A DNA stretch of 13,368 bases, from positions 1-13,368 of the forward strand of contig JAISAK010000342.1 in the NCBI GenBank assembly GCA_031266695.1, read 5' to 3'. Source of the stretch: Treponema sp. GTDB lineage: Bacteria; Spirochaetota; Spirochaetia; Treponematales; Breznakiellaceae. Positions 1 through 7,597 of this stretch are shown piece after piece (the stretch's first letter is position 1; each line of letters opens with the position of its first letter). Position numbers and translations under genes: made by a program. The notes beneath the pieces were generated by a model, which saw only the letters and a list, made by a program, of their open reading frames with translations, had not been told where the DNA came from and did not search any database.

Positions 1-1
1 G

Positions 2-178
2 GAGAGCTTGTTGAGGGACTTACAGACGCGGCTGGACGAAATGTCCAAAACCTACAGGAAGCAGTCGTCCTTATCGGCGAAATACGAAAAAAACTCACGG
101 TTCTGGAAGACTTTTACACTGATAGCCGTACCGGCGGCGGCGCTCCTTAGCGGCGGCCTGGTCTGGGCGCTGAAATAG
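2..178 (+). CDS. C-terminal end of a tail-anchored coiled-coil membrane protein, unidentified (5' truncated)
   Basis: An open frame enters from the left edge and stops at TAG 176-178, giving 58 residues. The visible part is a charged, heptad-like segment (from ESLLRDLQTRLDEMSKTYRK), then a basic-aromatic stretch, then one hydrophobic helix (roughly TFTLIAVPAAALLSGGLVWAL) that ends one residue before the stop. This is the form of a tail-anchored inner-membrane protein with a coiled coil in the cytoplasm. It is not a flagellar protein I recognise. In Treponema pallidum the gene before fliO is, as I recall, fliY, so the neighbourhood differs here. Small coiled-coil plus terminal-helix proteins also occur in phage lysis modules, but nothing here proves that origin. 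No terminator hairpin follows; only a pyrimidine-rich stretch separates it from the next promoter. Confidence 0.6.
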   Translation, partial: ESLLRDLQTRLDEMSKTYRKQSSLSAKYEKNSRFWKTFTLIAVPAAALLSGGLVWALK

Positions 179-221
179 CGCGCGGCAGGGCATACTTCCT
201 CACCTTTTTCCCTACTTTTTG

Positions 222-250
222 TTGCAATAATTTTGATAAAAAGATATAAT
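222..250 (+). promoter_or_regulatory. sigma70-type promoter ahead of fliO
   Basis: A TTGCAA box at 222-227 and a perfect TATAAT at 245-250 are separated by exactly 17 bases, the optimal spacing for the housekeeping sigma factor. The surroundings are AT-rich in an otherwise GC-rich window. The start of fliO lies about 40 bases downstream, so this would be the main promoter of the export-gate operon. No other intergenic space before 10240 is large enough for a comparable promoter. Confidence 0.7.
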
Positions 251-289
251 TAATTAGTCAGTTTCTACTTGGGAGGGGAAAAACTGAAA

Positions 290-937
290 TTGTCTTTAAA
301 CATTGTTCGCCCGTTGTTTGCCGCTGTTTTTATAATGGCGGGACTCTGCCTAAATACGGCAAAATTATCCGCGCAGACAGATTCGCCCGGCGATATTTCC
401 CCAAGCGGTCAGGATTTTTCCGTTCCCCGGGAGGCCCTTGATCCGATTGAGGCGGCCGAGCGTTCCCTTGCCTTTGACGAGCCGGCCGCCGGAACCGGGG
501 ACGTTCCGGCGGCGTCCGTTTCTTCGGTATCGCTTATTTTAAGAATGCTTCTGACCCTCGCCCTTGTCGCCGCCGCCGTGTACGGCGTGGTTTTTTTCAT
601 CAAGAGGGCGTCACGAAAGAAGGATTTGCAGGATCCCTTCCTCAAGGTTCTGGCAAGCGCCCACCTTGGATTTAACCGTTATGTCCATGTGGTATCGGCC
701 GGATCCAAAGCCTGGCTTGTGGGAGCGGCCGAGGGCGGCGTTAATCTTATTACCGAGATCGAAGACAAGGATATTCTTAACGCCATGTTCCTTGACGATT
801 CCAAAAAAACCGCCGAAAAGGAGGGCCCCTTCCTCGATTTCAAGACCCTTATCCGCCGCCTGGGAATACCTGCGGACAACTCCCTGCCCGGCGCGGATTC
901 CATCCGCAGGCGCCGCGAAAGGCTTAAGGGGCTTTAG
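290..937 (+). CDS. fliO: FliO, flagellar export-gate assembly protein
   Basis: FliO (named FliZ in some spirochaete annotations) helps the FliP ring assemble in the flagellar export gate and is not part of the final channel. The 215-residue product begins with a signal-peptide-like segment (about residues 1-28). A low-complexity periplasmic stretch follows, then one transmembrane helix (about 81-104, LILRMLLTLALVAAAVYGVV) with a basic KRASRKK stop, then a cytoplasmic domain (FLKVLASAHLGFNRYVHVV...WLVGAAEGGVNLITEI) typical of FliO. No ATG exists at the start. TTG 290 lies 11-13 bases after GGGAGGGG (271-278), CTG 284 would be better spaced but is a rare start codon, and TTG 269 lies before the ribosome site. 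The stop TAG abuts the ATG of fliP. Identity is supported by fold pattern and position; sequence conservation in this family is low. Confidence 0.85.
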   Translation: MSLNIVRPLFAAVFIMAGLCLNTAKLSAQTDSPGDISPSGQDFSVPREALDPIEAAERSLAFDEPAAGTGDVPAASVSSVSLILRMLLTLALVAAAVYGVVFFIKRASRKKDLQDPFLKVLASAHLGFNRYVHVVSAGSKAWLVGAAEGGVNLITEIEDKDILNAMFLDDSKKTAEKEGPFLDFKTLIRRLGIPADNSLPGADSIRRRRERLKGL

Positions 938-1792
938 ATGACGCGCGGAATTACAGCGGGAATTTCCCGCGGGTTTCTGGTTCTTTGCCTGCTCTCCGGC
1001 TTTGGCCTTTTCGCGCTTCCCCGCGCCGGGGCGCAGGCCGCGGAAGGGCAGCCCTTCCCCGGTTTATCGGTACAGGGAACTGCAAATATGCCCACGCCGC
1101 CGCCCGCGCCGGTTATTCCCTTTATTGATGTTACGGTGCGCAATCCGACCACGGGTCAGGAAGTAGCTTTTTCCCTTCAACTCCTCCTCCTCCTTACGGT
1201 GCTTTCCCTTGCGCCGAGCATCATTATACTTATGACCAGCTTCCTCAGAATTTCCATAGTGCTGGATTTTGTCAAACGGGCGCTTTCACTCCAGCAGGTT
1301 CCTCCCAACCAGGTTATTCTGGGGATTTCCCTTTTTATGACGGTGTTCATCATGTGGCCTACCTTCAACGCGATCTATACTAATTCCGTCCAGCCCCTTG
1401 CCGCGGGGGAACTTTCCGTGGAGGAGGCCTACCGTGAAGCGGAAGCGCCGATGCGGATTTTTATGTTCAGCCAGATGCGTTCACGGCAGGACAATATCCG
1501 GCTCTTTATGGCAATGCGGGGGCTTGATCGTCCCAACACCCTGGCCGACGTGCCGACCTATGTTCTTATTCCCGCCTTCATCCTTAACGAACTTACCGTT
1601 GCCTTTAAAATAGGCATTCTGCTTTTTATTCCGTTTATCGTAATCGACATGGTTGTGGCCAGCGCCCTTATGTCTATGGGTATGATCATGCTGCCCCCGG
1701 TGATGATATCCATGCCGTTCAAACTCGTCCTCTTTATTCTGGTGGACGGGTGGGGGCTTCTGACGGATCAATTGGTCCGTTCGTTTGTATAA
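938..1792 (+). CDS. fliP: FliP, core subunit of the flagellar export channel
   Basis: FliP forms, with FliQ and FliR, the helical export channel in the basal-body membrane. The 284-residue protein has a cleavable-looking signal peptide (hydrophobic 12-27, possible cleavage after AGAQA near 34), which is usual for FliP. A Pro-rich linker follows (about 50-62), then the canonical core. Family hallmarks are PSIIILMTSFLRISIVL (93-109), LQQVPPNQVILGISLFMT (118-135), the periplasmic EEAYREAEAPMR...FM region, and the C-terminal FKLVLFILVDGWGLL (261-275). About four transmembrane helices are visible. The length is somewhat above the roughly 245-260 residues common in other bacteria, the excess lying in the N-terminal linker. 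The ATG immediately follows the fliO stop, so the two are probably translationally coupled. Identity is certain. Confidence 0.97.
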   Translation: MTRGITAGISRGFLVLCLLSGFGLFALPRAGAQAAEGQPFPGLSVQGTANMPTPPPAPVIPFIDVTVRNPTTGQEVAFSLQLLLLLTVLSLAPSIIILMTSFLRISIVLDFVKRALSLQQVPPNQVILGISLFMTVFIMWPTFNAIYTNSVQPLAAGELSVEEAYREAEAPMRIFMFSQMRSRQDNIRLFMAMRGLDRPNTLADVPTYVLIPAFILNELTVAFKIGILLFIPFIVIDMVVASALMSMGMIMLPPVMISMPFKLVLFILVDGWGLLTDQLVRSFV

Positions 1793-1801
1793 GGGGCGCC
1801 C

Positions 1802-2071
1802 GTGAGTATCGGCGAGGTGGTAACACTGCTCCAGCAGGGAATTAGGGAGGTACTTCTCCTTGCGGCGCCTCTCTTGTCCGCCGCGCTTATTGTGGGGCTG
1901 GTAGTGGCGATTTTACAGGCAACTACCACCATACAGGAGCAGACCCTGACCTTTGTGCCCAAGGTGCTTGCGATTCTGTTTGTTCTTGCCCTGTTCGGGG
2001 GCTGGATGTTTAATTCCCTGGGGGAATATACCACGGAGCTTTTCAGGAGAATCCCTGATATGGCGCGTTAA
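1802..2071 (+). CDS. fliQ: FliQ, flagellar export channel subunit
   Basis: FliQ is the small two-helix subunit that wraps around the FliP-FliR channel. The 89-residue product has the expected length and form: a short N-terminal helix (IGEVVTLLQQGIREVLLLAAP), a first transmembrane helix (about 18-38), the polar loop QATTTIQEQTLTFVPK (39-54) that is the family's most conserved part, a second helix (about 55-75), and a short tail. The start is GTG at 1802, nine bases after the fliP stop, with only a weak purine-rich ribosome site (GGGG), so coupling to fliP is likely. Position between fliP and fliR agrees with nearly all flagellar operons. Confidence 0.96.
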   Translation: MSIGEVVTLLQQGIREVLLLAAPLLSAALIVGLVVAILQATTTIQEQTLTFVPKVLAILFVLALFGGWMFNSLGEYTTELFRRIPDMAR

Positions 2072-2091
2072 AAAAAAGAAAGGAGTTTTGG

Positions 2092-2949
2092 GTGATAGAG
2101 TCCGGCGTTCTTAATGATATCCTCCGTTATGGGCCAGCCTTTCTGCTTATTGCGGCCAGGGCTTTAGCCATGATCGAAACCGCCCCTCTCCTTTCCTCGG
2201 ACTCTATACCCCAGGCGGCAAAGCTGGCCCTGGCGGGTTTTGCCGCCTTTGCGATTTTCCCCGCCGCGGGGGCTTCCTACATGGCGGGACAGCCCGTGCT
2301 TGCCGGCGGCGCCTTTGCCGAAACCGGCCTTGAACCCTTCGGCCTCAGTTTCCTGCTCCTCCTTATCGGCGAGGGAATCATCGGAATCATCCTCGGATTT
2401 TTCCTTACCGTCATTTTTTCCGCCTTTTCCACCGCCGGCCAGTTCTTTTCCCTTCAGATGGGTTTCGGCGCTTCGGAAACCTTCGATCCTTTGTCCCAGA
2501 TTGAAAACCCCCTTCTCGGCCAGTACCTCTATCTTGTAGCCATGCTGGTTTTTCTTTCCGTGGACGGGTTTCAGAAGCTTTTTCTCGGCGGATTCCGGCG
2601 TTCCGTCCAGGCCCTCAACATTGTCGCGCTGGTAACGGGGCGGGAAACGGTAATCGGCATGTTCACCGCCGGCCTTCCCCGGCTTTTTATGGACGCGATT
2701 GTCATTTCCATGCCCCTGCTGGGAACCCTCTTTCTTACCTCCCTGGCAACGGGACTGATTTCCAAGGCGGCGCCCCAGATCAACATACTTTCGGAGGGCT
2801 TTCCTATTTCCATTACCGTTGCCTTTTTGCTCCTTTTCGCGGCCCTTCCCTTTATGACCGAAGCCTTTGCCCGCGTGGTGGATTCCGGCTTCGGCAGCAT
2901 TGAGCTTCTCTATACGCGGATTGGCTCTCCGATAGGGGAGGCTCTCTGA
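2092..2949 (+). CDS. fliR: FliR, flagellar export channel subunit
   Basis: FliR completes the FliP5-FliQ4-FliR1 export channel. The 285-residue protein is almost entirely hydrophobic, with about six membrane segments. It carries family features such as AGQFFSLQMGFGASETFDP (115-133) and the strongly conserved GLISKAAPQINILSEGFPI (221-239), where FliR and its injectisome homologues have S/K-RAAPQ-x-N. The start is GTG 2092, preceded by AAAGGAG (2079-2085) six bases upstream, the clearest ribosome site of the export-gate genes. The TGA stop (2947-2949) overlaps the ATG of flhB (2949-2951) by one base, so the two should be translationally coupled. Confidence 0.96.
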   Translation: MIESGVLNDILRYGPAFLLIAARALAMIETAPLLSSDSIPQAAKLALAGFAAFAIFPAAGASYMAGQPVLAGGAFAETGLEPFGLSFLLLLIGEGIIGIILGFFLTVIFSAFSTAGQFFSLQMGFGASETFDPLSQIENPLLGQYLYLVAMLVFLSVDGFQKLFLGGFRRSVQALNIVALVTGRETVIGMFTAGLPRLFMDAIVISMPLLGTLFLTSLATGLISKAAPQINILSEGFPISITVAFLLLFAALPFMTEAFARVVDSGFGSIELLYTRIGSPIGEAL

Positions 2950-3218
2950 TGCGCGGCGGAGATTGGGAGGGGATACTTCTCGTTGCGCGTAACGGAGGGG
3001 CCTTGTTCCCTGTCCGCACCGCGTTTCCCGCCCCCTCTTCCCTGGCCGCGGCCGCCGCCGTTCACCTCCAGTGGTTTGCCGACGAAAACGCGGAAGCCCA
3101 GGGGCGTACCGAAGAACCTACCGAGCATAAACTCCGGCGCCTGCGCGAAGAAGGCCAGGTTGTCAAAAGCCAGGAATTGATAAGTGCCCTGGGGCTTTTT
3201 TCCCCGCGCTGGCGCTGA
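2949..3218 (+). CDS. flhB: FlhB, N-terminal fragment (reading frame ends early at an apparent frameshift)
   Basis: FlhB is the export-gate protein that switches secretion from rod/hook to filament substrates. This frame encodes its first 85 or so residues: a leader with VHLQWFADE, recognisable from spirochaete and Gram-positive FlhB, then the diagnostic GRTEEPTEHKLRRLREEGQVVKSQE (52-76) preceding the first membrane helix. Just as that helix begins (ISALGLF) the frame becomes SPRWR and stops at TGA 3216-3218. Full-length FlhB is roughly 350-400 residues, so this 89-residue product cannot function alone. The rest of the gene is intact in the -1 frame. Adding one T to the T6 run at 3196-3201 restores LGLFFPALALIFLAPSML, a normal helix. 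The ATG overlaps the fliR stop. Confidence 0.85.
   Translation: MRGGDWEGILLVARNGGALFPVRTAFPAPSSLAAAAAVHLQWFADENAEAQGRTEEPTEHKLRRLREEGQVVKSQELISALGLFSPRWR
3195..3205 (+). other. Apparent -1 frameshift site in flhB (T6C4 run)
   Basis: The 0 frame reads CTT TTT TCC and stops at 3216; the frame that holds the rest of FlhB reads TTT TTC CCC. The switch must occur in or next to the six T residues 3196-3201, which are followed by four C residues. A P-site tRNA-Phe on TTT (3198-3200) could re-pair on TTT (3197-3199), so a ribosomal slip is possible. The site is not a classical X-XXY-YYZ heptamer, because the base before the run makes CTT re-pair with GCT. A weak CCAGG/CCTGG stem (3170-3174 with 3188-3192) lies just upstream. 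A homopolymer sequencing or assembly error, or a true mutation, are the simpler explanations. Confidence 0.75.
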
Positions 3219-3235
3219 TCTTCCTTGCCCCTTCC

Positions 3236-4171
3236 ATGCTGCGAACCTGTATGGAAATGATGAACTTTTTTTTGCTGCGGCTGACGGAACTTGACCCCGT
3301 CAGGGACCGCCTTGTAGCGCAGGCTTTTTTCCGTTACCTCGCGCGGCTTGCCCTGCCTGTTCTCGCCGTGGCGGTGTTCTCGGCGCTTTTTTCCAATCTG
3401 ATGCAGACCGGATTCCTGTTTACCACAAAACCCCTGGTTCCGGATTTTTCAAGAATCCTCCCCAGGGTGGGGCAGTTTTTCCGGCGGACCATCGGTTCGG
3501 TTGACGGGCTCTTTAACTTTTTCAAAGCCCTTGTCAAAATGGCAATTATCGGGTCGGTGGCTTTTATCCTTATCCGTATGGATATCGAGAAGCTTATCAA
3601 TCTTCAGAAGGCAAGCCTCTGGACGGGCTTTACCGCCATTGCCTCGCTTGCGATACGGATGCTTATTATTTCGGCTTTGCTCCTGCTGCTCCTTTCCATT
3701 CCGGATTATCTGTTTCAGCGCTGGCGTTTCAGGGAACGGAACCGGATGTCCCGGCAGGAAATAAAAGAAGAAATGCGGATGTACGAAGCCGATCCGGCCG
3801 TACAGTCCCGAATTCGAAGCCGTTTCAGGGATCTTTTAAGGCAGAATCTCGCCGTTACGGTTCCCCAGGCCGACGTGGTTATTACCAACCCGACTCATTT
3901 CGCGGTAGCCCTTGAGTACCACCAGGAGACCATGTACGCCCCCAGGGTAAGCGCGAAAGGGGCCGATGAAACAGCCGCGAGGATACGTCAAATCGCGCGG
4001 GAAAACGGCGTGCCCATCGTGGAGAACAAACCCCTGGCCAGGGGCCTCTACGATACTACCGAGGTGGGGGATATTATCCCCGACGCTTATTTTAACCTTG
4101 TGGCGGCGGTGCTTAAAAAGGTCTGGAATATCAACGAGGCCCGGCGGAAGACGGAAGGGCTGCGTGCCTGA
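3236..4171 (+). CDS. flhB: FlhB, main body and autocleavage domain (continues from the N-terminal fragment)
   Basis: This frame holds the remaining membrane helices (including VLAVAVFSALFSNLMQ, MAIIGSVAFILI and MLIISALLLLLLSI) and the cytoplasmic domain of FlhB. The domain contains the ERNRMSRQEIKEEMRMYEADP helix and the autocleavage motif NPTH at residues 218-221 of this frame (3887-3898), where FlhB cuts itself between N and P. The fold continues through KGADETAARIRQIARENGVPIVENKPLARGLYD, typical of the family to the end. The first ATG (3236) has no ribosome site, since CTTCC precedes it, and the coding frame is already open and FlhB-like upstream of it. It is therefore very unlikely to be a separate gene. 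With a one-base correction the whole gene would give about 407 residues from 2949. Confidence 0.88.
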   Translation: MLRTCMEMMNFFLLRLTELDPVRDRLVAQAFFRYLARLALPVLAVAVFSALFSNLMQTGFLFTTKPLVPDFSRILPRVGQFFRRTIGSVDGLFNFFKALVKMAIIGSVAFILIRMDIEKLINLQKASLWTGFTAIASLAIRMLIISALLLLLLSIPDYLFQRWRFRERNRMSRQEIKEEMRMYEADPAVQSRIRSRFRDLLRQNLAVTVPQADVVITNPTHFAVALEYHQETMYAPRVSAKGADETAARIRQIARENGVPIVENKPLARGLYDTTEVGDIIPDAYFNLVAAVLKKVWNINEARRKTEGLRA

Positions 4172-4198
4172 AGCGGGTAATTTTGAGGAGTATTTGTT

Positions 4199-6328
4199 AT
4201 GGCTGACGCGCTACGCGTAAATAGAACGGAAGGGGCTTCAAGGAATCTGCTTTCAAGGGTGGGCGATTTCTATATCCCGGTTGTGGTGATAGTGGTGGTG
4301 ATTATGCTTGTCATCCCCCTCCCGACCGTGCTGCTGGACCTGCTTATGGCCCTGAATCTTATCTTCTCCCTTCTTGTCCTGCTTAACGTGCTTTACATCC
4401 GGCGGCCCACGGAATTCAGCCTTTTCCCGACGGTACTCCTGGTGACCACTGTTTTCGGCCTTGCCCTGAACGTATCTTCCACGCGGCTTATCCTGAGGGA
4501 CGGGGCCCGTTTCGACGGCCGGATGATCCGGGCCTTCTCCAGCTTTGTGGTCGGTTCCGGCGGAAACGAAGGTATCGTTATCGGCCTTATCATCTTTATC
4601 GTTATTATCGCGGTTCAGGCGGTGGTCATTACCAAGGGCGCAACCAGGGTTTCCGAAGTAGCGGCGCGTTTTACCCTGGACAGCATGCAGGTAAAGATGA
4701 TGTCCATAGAGACCGAGTACAGTTCCGGTTCCATTACCGAGGAAGAATCCCAGGCCAGAAAAAAGCAGGTACAGATGGAATCGGATTTTTACGGGTCCAT
4801 GGACGGAGCGAGTAAATTTATCTCCGGCAATGTCAAGGTAGGAATTTTCATTACCGTTGTGAATATACTCGGGGGCACTATTATAGGAACGGTACTGCAC
4901 GATGAACCCCTGGGTTCCGCGGTAAGCAATTACATCAGCTTCTCAATCGGCGACGGGCTCCTTTCCCAGTTTCCGGCTCTGCTCATCTCAACCGCTATGG
5001 GCATCGTGGTTACCAGGGCCGCGGCTTCGGGCAACCTTTCCGAGCAGGTAAAGGAGCAGTTTACCCGGGATTCCCGCATTTATTGGATCTGCGCCGTGGT
5101 GCTTGCCGGTTTTTCCCTGCTGCCCGGTTTTCCCTGGTACGTGCTTTTCCCCATGGCGGCCTTCCTCGGCCTGTATGCTTTCCGGCTTGGACGCAAAAAA
5201 CGCACGGAGGCAAGCTTCAATGAAATGATGGTCAAAACCAAGGAAGGGAAGAAGACCAAAGAAGAGGGCGCGGAAATGTCCCCGGTGGTTCCCCTTGACG
5301 CCCTTTCCCTGGAACTGGGCTACAGCCTTATCCCCCTGGTTGACAACGAAAAGGGCGCCGAGCTTCTTGAGCGGGTACAGGGGGTCAGGCGGCAGTCCGC
5401 CCTTGACCTCGGCCTTGTTATACCAAAGGTGCGGATCATCGACAACATGATCCTTGAACCTTCCGAGTATTGCTTCAAGATCAATGGCGTTGACGCGGGC
5501 CGGGGAAAAATACGCAAGGGCTATTTCCTCTGCATCAATCCGGGAACCGTTACCGAAGATCTGCCGGGCGAGAAAACCGTGGATCCGGCCTTCGGCCTGC
5601 CCAGCGTCTGGATAAGCGAAGACCGGCGGGACGAAGCGGAGCGCGCCGGTTATACCGTGGTGGATCCTCCTTCCATTATCGCTACCCACCTTACCGAAAT
5701 CATCAGGCGCCATGCCGCCGACATTCTGGGGCTTCAGGACACCCAGGCCATCCTCGACACCCTTCGCAGGGAATATCCCGCCGTGGTTGACGAGGCGCTC
5801 CGGGAAGGCACGGGCCTGCGGGTGGCGGAAGTACAAAAAATCCTTCAGGGCCTGCTTCGGGAAAAAGTCTCCATCAGGAACATGGTTTCCATTCTCGAAT
5901 CCATTGCCGATTACGCGCCGGTTTCCAGGAACATCTGGTTCCTTACCGAAAAAGCCAGGCAGGCGCTGAGGAGCCAGATTTGCCAGCAATACGCGGATGA
6001 GGATCGCAAGCTGCGGGTGCTGACCATCGACGCGGGGCTTGAACAGAAAATCATTGACAGCAAGTACGAGACCCCTTCGGGCGTTGTTTCCGCTATGGAT
6101 CCTTCGGGACATTACGCGTGGATAAAGGCGCTGAACAAGGCTGTAAGTACCGTTAAGGGAAAGGGCTGGATGCCTGTCGTACTCTGCTCGGAGCAGGCGC
6201 GGTATCTGGTAAAAAATTCCACCGACCGGGAAATGCCGGATTTGGTTGTTATTTCGGTTCCCGAAATCGCCCCGGACGTTATTCCGGAAGCGGTGGGAGT
6301 AATCCGGCTGGAAGCTCAGGCTGCCTAA
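4199..6328 (+). CDS. flhA: FlhA, flagellar export-gate platform protein
   Basis: FlhA forms the nonameric ring of the export gate. Its membrane part conducts protons and its cytoplasmic part docks chaperone-substrate complexes. The 709-residue protein has the usual length. Residues about 24-320 hold eight or so membrane helices, with the FHIPEP cytoplasmic loop (150-200, beginning RVSEVAARFTLDSM) between them, DFYGSMDGASKFISGNVK and the SFSIGDGLLSQFPALLISTAMGIVVTRAA segment. A charged linker (about 340-360, rich in K and E) leads to the C-terminal domain. That domain includes LGYSLIPLVD, VIPKVRIIDN and the EVQKILQGLLREKVSIRNM motif. The start ATG 4199 lies eight bases after GAGGAG (4185-4190). 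The FHIPEP signature itself is altered (see findings). Identity is certain. Confidence 0.98.
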   Translation: MADALRVNRTEGASRNLLSRVGDFYIPVVVIVVVIMLVIPLPTVLLDLLMALNLIFSLLVLLNVLYIRRPTEFSLFPTVLLVTTVFGLALNVSSTRLILRDGARFDGRMIRAFSSFVVGSGGNEGIVIGLIIFIVIIAVQAVVITKGATRVSEVAARFTLDSMQVKMMSIETEYSSGSITEEESQARKKQVQMESDFYGSMDGASKFISGNVKVGIFITVVNILGGTIIGTVLHDEPLGSAVSNYISFSIGDGLLSQFPALLISTAMGIVVTRAAASGNLSEQVKEQFTRDSRIYWICAVVLAGFSLLPGFPWYVLFPMAAFLGLYAFRLGRKKRTEASFNEMMVKTKEGKKTKEEGAEMSPVVPLDALSLELGYSLIPLVDNEKGAELLERVQGVRRQSALDLGLVIPKVRIIDNMILEPSEYCFKINGVDAGRGKIRKGYFLCINPGTVTEDLPGEKTVDPAFGLPSVWISEDRRDEAERAGYTVVDPPSIIATHLTEIIRRHAADILGLQDTQAILDTLRREYPAVVDEALREGTGLRVAEVQKILQGLLREKVSIRNMVSILESIADYAPVSRNIWFLTEKARQALRSQICQQYADEDRKLRVLTIDAGLEQKIIDSKYETPSGVVSAMDPSGHYAWIKALNKAVSTVKGKGWMPVVLCSEQARYLVKNSTDREMPDLVVISVPEIAPDVIPEAVGVIRLEAQAA

Positions 6329-6340
6329 ACGGGGTAAAGA

Positions 6341-7594
6341 ATGGAATGTTTTGTGGAGCAGGGAACCAGTTACCGTGACTGCCTCGGTAAAATTGTCGCC
6401 AAATACGGCCCCCGCGTTACCGTTGTACGGCAGCGAAGCATCAGGATGGGCGGCATCTTCGGCGGCCTCTTTTCCCGGGAAGGGGTGGAGCTTGAATTCT
6501 ATATTCCGCCGGTTTTAAACAGGAACGCCGCCGGTTCCCAGGTTTATCAGGGCGGGAGCGTCTCCGGACTTTCCCTGCAGCCCGGCCCCTACAAAGGCAG
6601 CGCTCCGGCGCCTCTTGATTTTGAGGAGGAGAAAAAAAAGATCCTTGCGGCTAACGGCCGGGACAGCACCCAGCAGACCATTCTTAACGAGGTGCGGGAG
6701 ATAAAGGAAAAGCTTGAAGCCGGGGCCGGAGACGGGGAACACCCGAATCTTTCGCGGGTAAAGGAAATTCTCAGGGCGAATGATTTTTCCGATTCCTACA
6801 TTAAAGGCATAATCGACAGGGCCCGCGGGGAACTTCCCCTGGATCTTCTTGAAAATTTCGAGGCCCTGGAAGAAAAGACCCTGGAATGGATAGGCGAAAG
6901 CATTAGTATCTACAGGGGCAATTCTCCCCAGGCCAACCGTATACTGGTACTTGTCGGCCCCACCGGGGTCGGAAAGACTACGACCGTTGCCAAGCTTGCC
7001 GCCGTTTTCGGTTACAAAAAAAATCCTCCCCTGGCCGTGCGGCTGATAACAATCGACGCCTTCCGAATCGGCGCCAAAGCCCAGATTGAAGCCTACGGGG
7101 ATATTATGGGTTTCCCTGTTTCCTATGTTGACAATTACCGGGATTTGAAAAAAGAAATAGTCCTCTATTCGGAGGAGACCGATATTATCCTGGTGGATAC
7201 CATCGGCAAGAGTCCGAAGGACGCGAAAAATCTCGGTGAAATGAAGGAGGTTCTCGATGCCTGCGGCCCCCGCGCGGAAGTTTATCTTGTCCTTTCGGCG
7301 GGTACCAAAACCAGCGACCTGGGCGAAATTTTGCGGCACTTTGAGCCTTTCAATTACCGTTCGGTGGTGCTTACCAAGCTGGATGAAACAAGCCATCTGG
7401 GCAATGTGATAAGCATCCTGTCGGAAAAGGGAAAAGCCGTATCCTATATAACCGACGGACAAAAAGTTCCCGATGATATAAAGAAGGCTCGGGTGATTCA
7501 CTTTCTTATCAATCTGGATGATTTCAAGGTGGACCGGGAAAAAATGGAAAAGCGGTTTTCCCTTGAGGAAGACGATCAATTTCAGTGGGGTTAA
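6341..7594 (+). CDS. flhF: FlhF, SRP-type GTPase that places flagella
   Basis: FlhF is a GTPase of the SRP54/FtsY group that recruits early basal-body parts to their cell position. The 417-residue protein has a divergent N-terminal B domain (about 1-120, with the short YRDCLGKIVAKYG helix at the start). A helical N domain follows (about 130-190), then the G domain: P-loop GPTGVGKT (206-213), the SRP-GTPase DAFRIGA (239-245), G3 DTIGKSP (286-292, where most relatives have DTAGRS) and G4 TKLDE (345-349). The C-terminal part (VSYITDGQKVPDDIKKA) matches the family's GQ-VPDD closing motif. The ATG lies 12 bases after the flhA stop with a weak GGGGTAAAG site. flhG follows after three bases, as expected for this functional pair. 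Confidence 0.97.
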   Translation: MECFVEQGTSYRDCLGKIVAKYGPRVTVVRQRSIRMGGIFGGLFSREGVELEFYIPPVLNRNAAGSQVYQGGSVSGLSLQPGPYKGSAPAPLDFEEEKKKILAANGRDSTQQTILNEVREIKEKLEAGAGDGEHPNLSRVKEILRANDFSDSYIKGIIDRARGELPLDLLENFEALEEKTLEWIGESISIYRGNSPQANRILVLVGPTGVGKTTTVAKLAAVFGYKKNPPLAVRLITIDAFRIGAKAQIEAYGDIMGFPVSYVDNYRDLKKEIVLYSEETDIILVDTIGKSPKDAKNLGEMKEVLDACGPRAEVYLVLSAGTKTSDLGEILRHFEPFNYRSVVLTKLDETSHLGNVISILSEKGKAVSYITDGQKVPDDIKKARVIHFLINLDDFKVDREKMEKRFSLEEDDQFQWG

Positions 7595-7597
7595 AAC

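Noticed and set aside
71..78. GCCGATAA (sigma28 -10) on the minus strand here and at 2363-2370 and 4578-4585
   Set aside because: Each is the complement of ordinary coding sequence (twice Leu/Val-Ile-Gly codons such as CTT ATC GGC) within genes, with no gene start downstream on that strand.
4988..6112. A 374-codon open frame on the minus strand
   Set aside because: It lies entirely inside flhA on the opposite strand. GC-rich codon bias keeps that frame open; the translation is low in family-like features and flhA is certain.
6632..6639. A8 runs in flhF here and at 7016-7023 as possible slippage sites
   Set aside because: The FlhF frame continues correctly through both (EEEKKKIL and YKKNPP), so no frameshift is needed; slippage cannot be inferred from sequence alone.
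6515..7579. A 354-codon open frame on the minus strand
   Set aside because: It is opposite flhF, whose GTPase motifs are clear; the antisense product has no recognisable domain.
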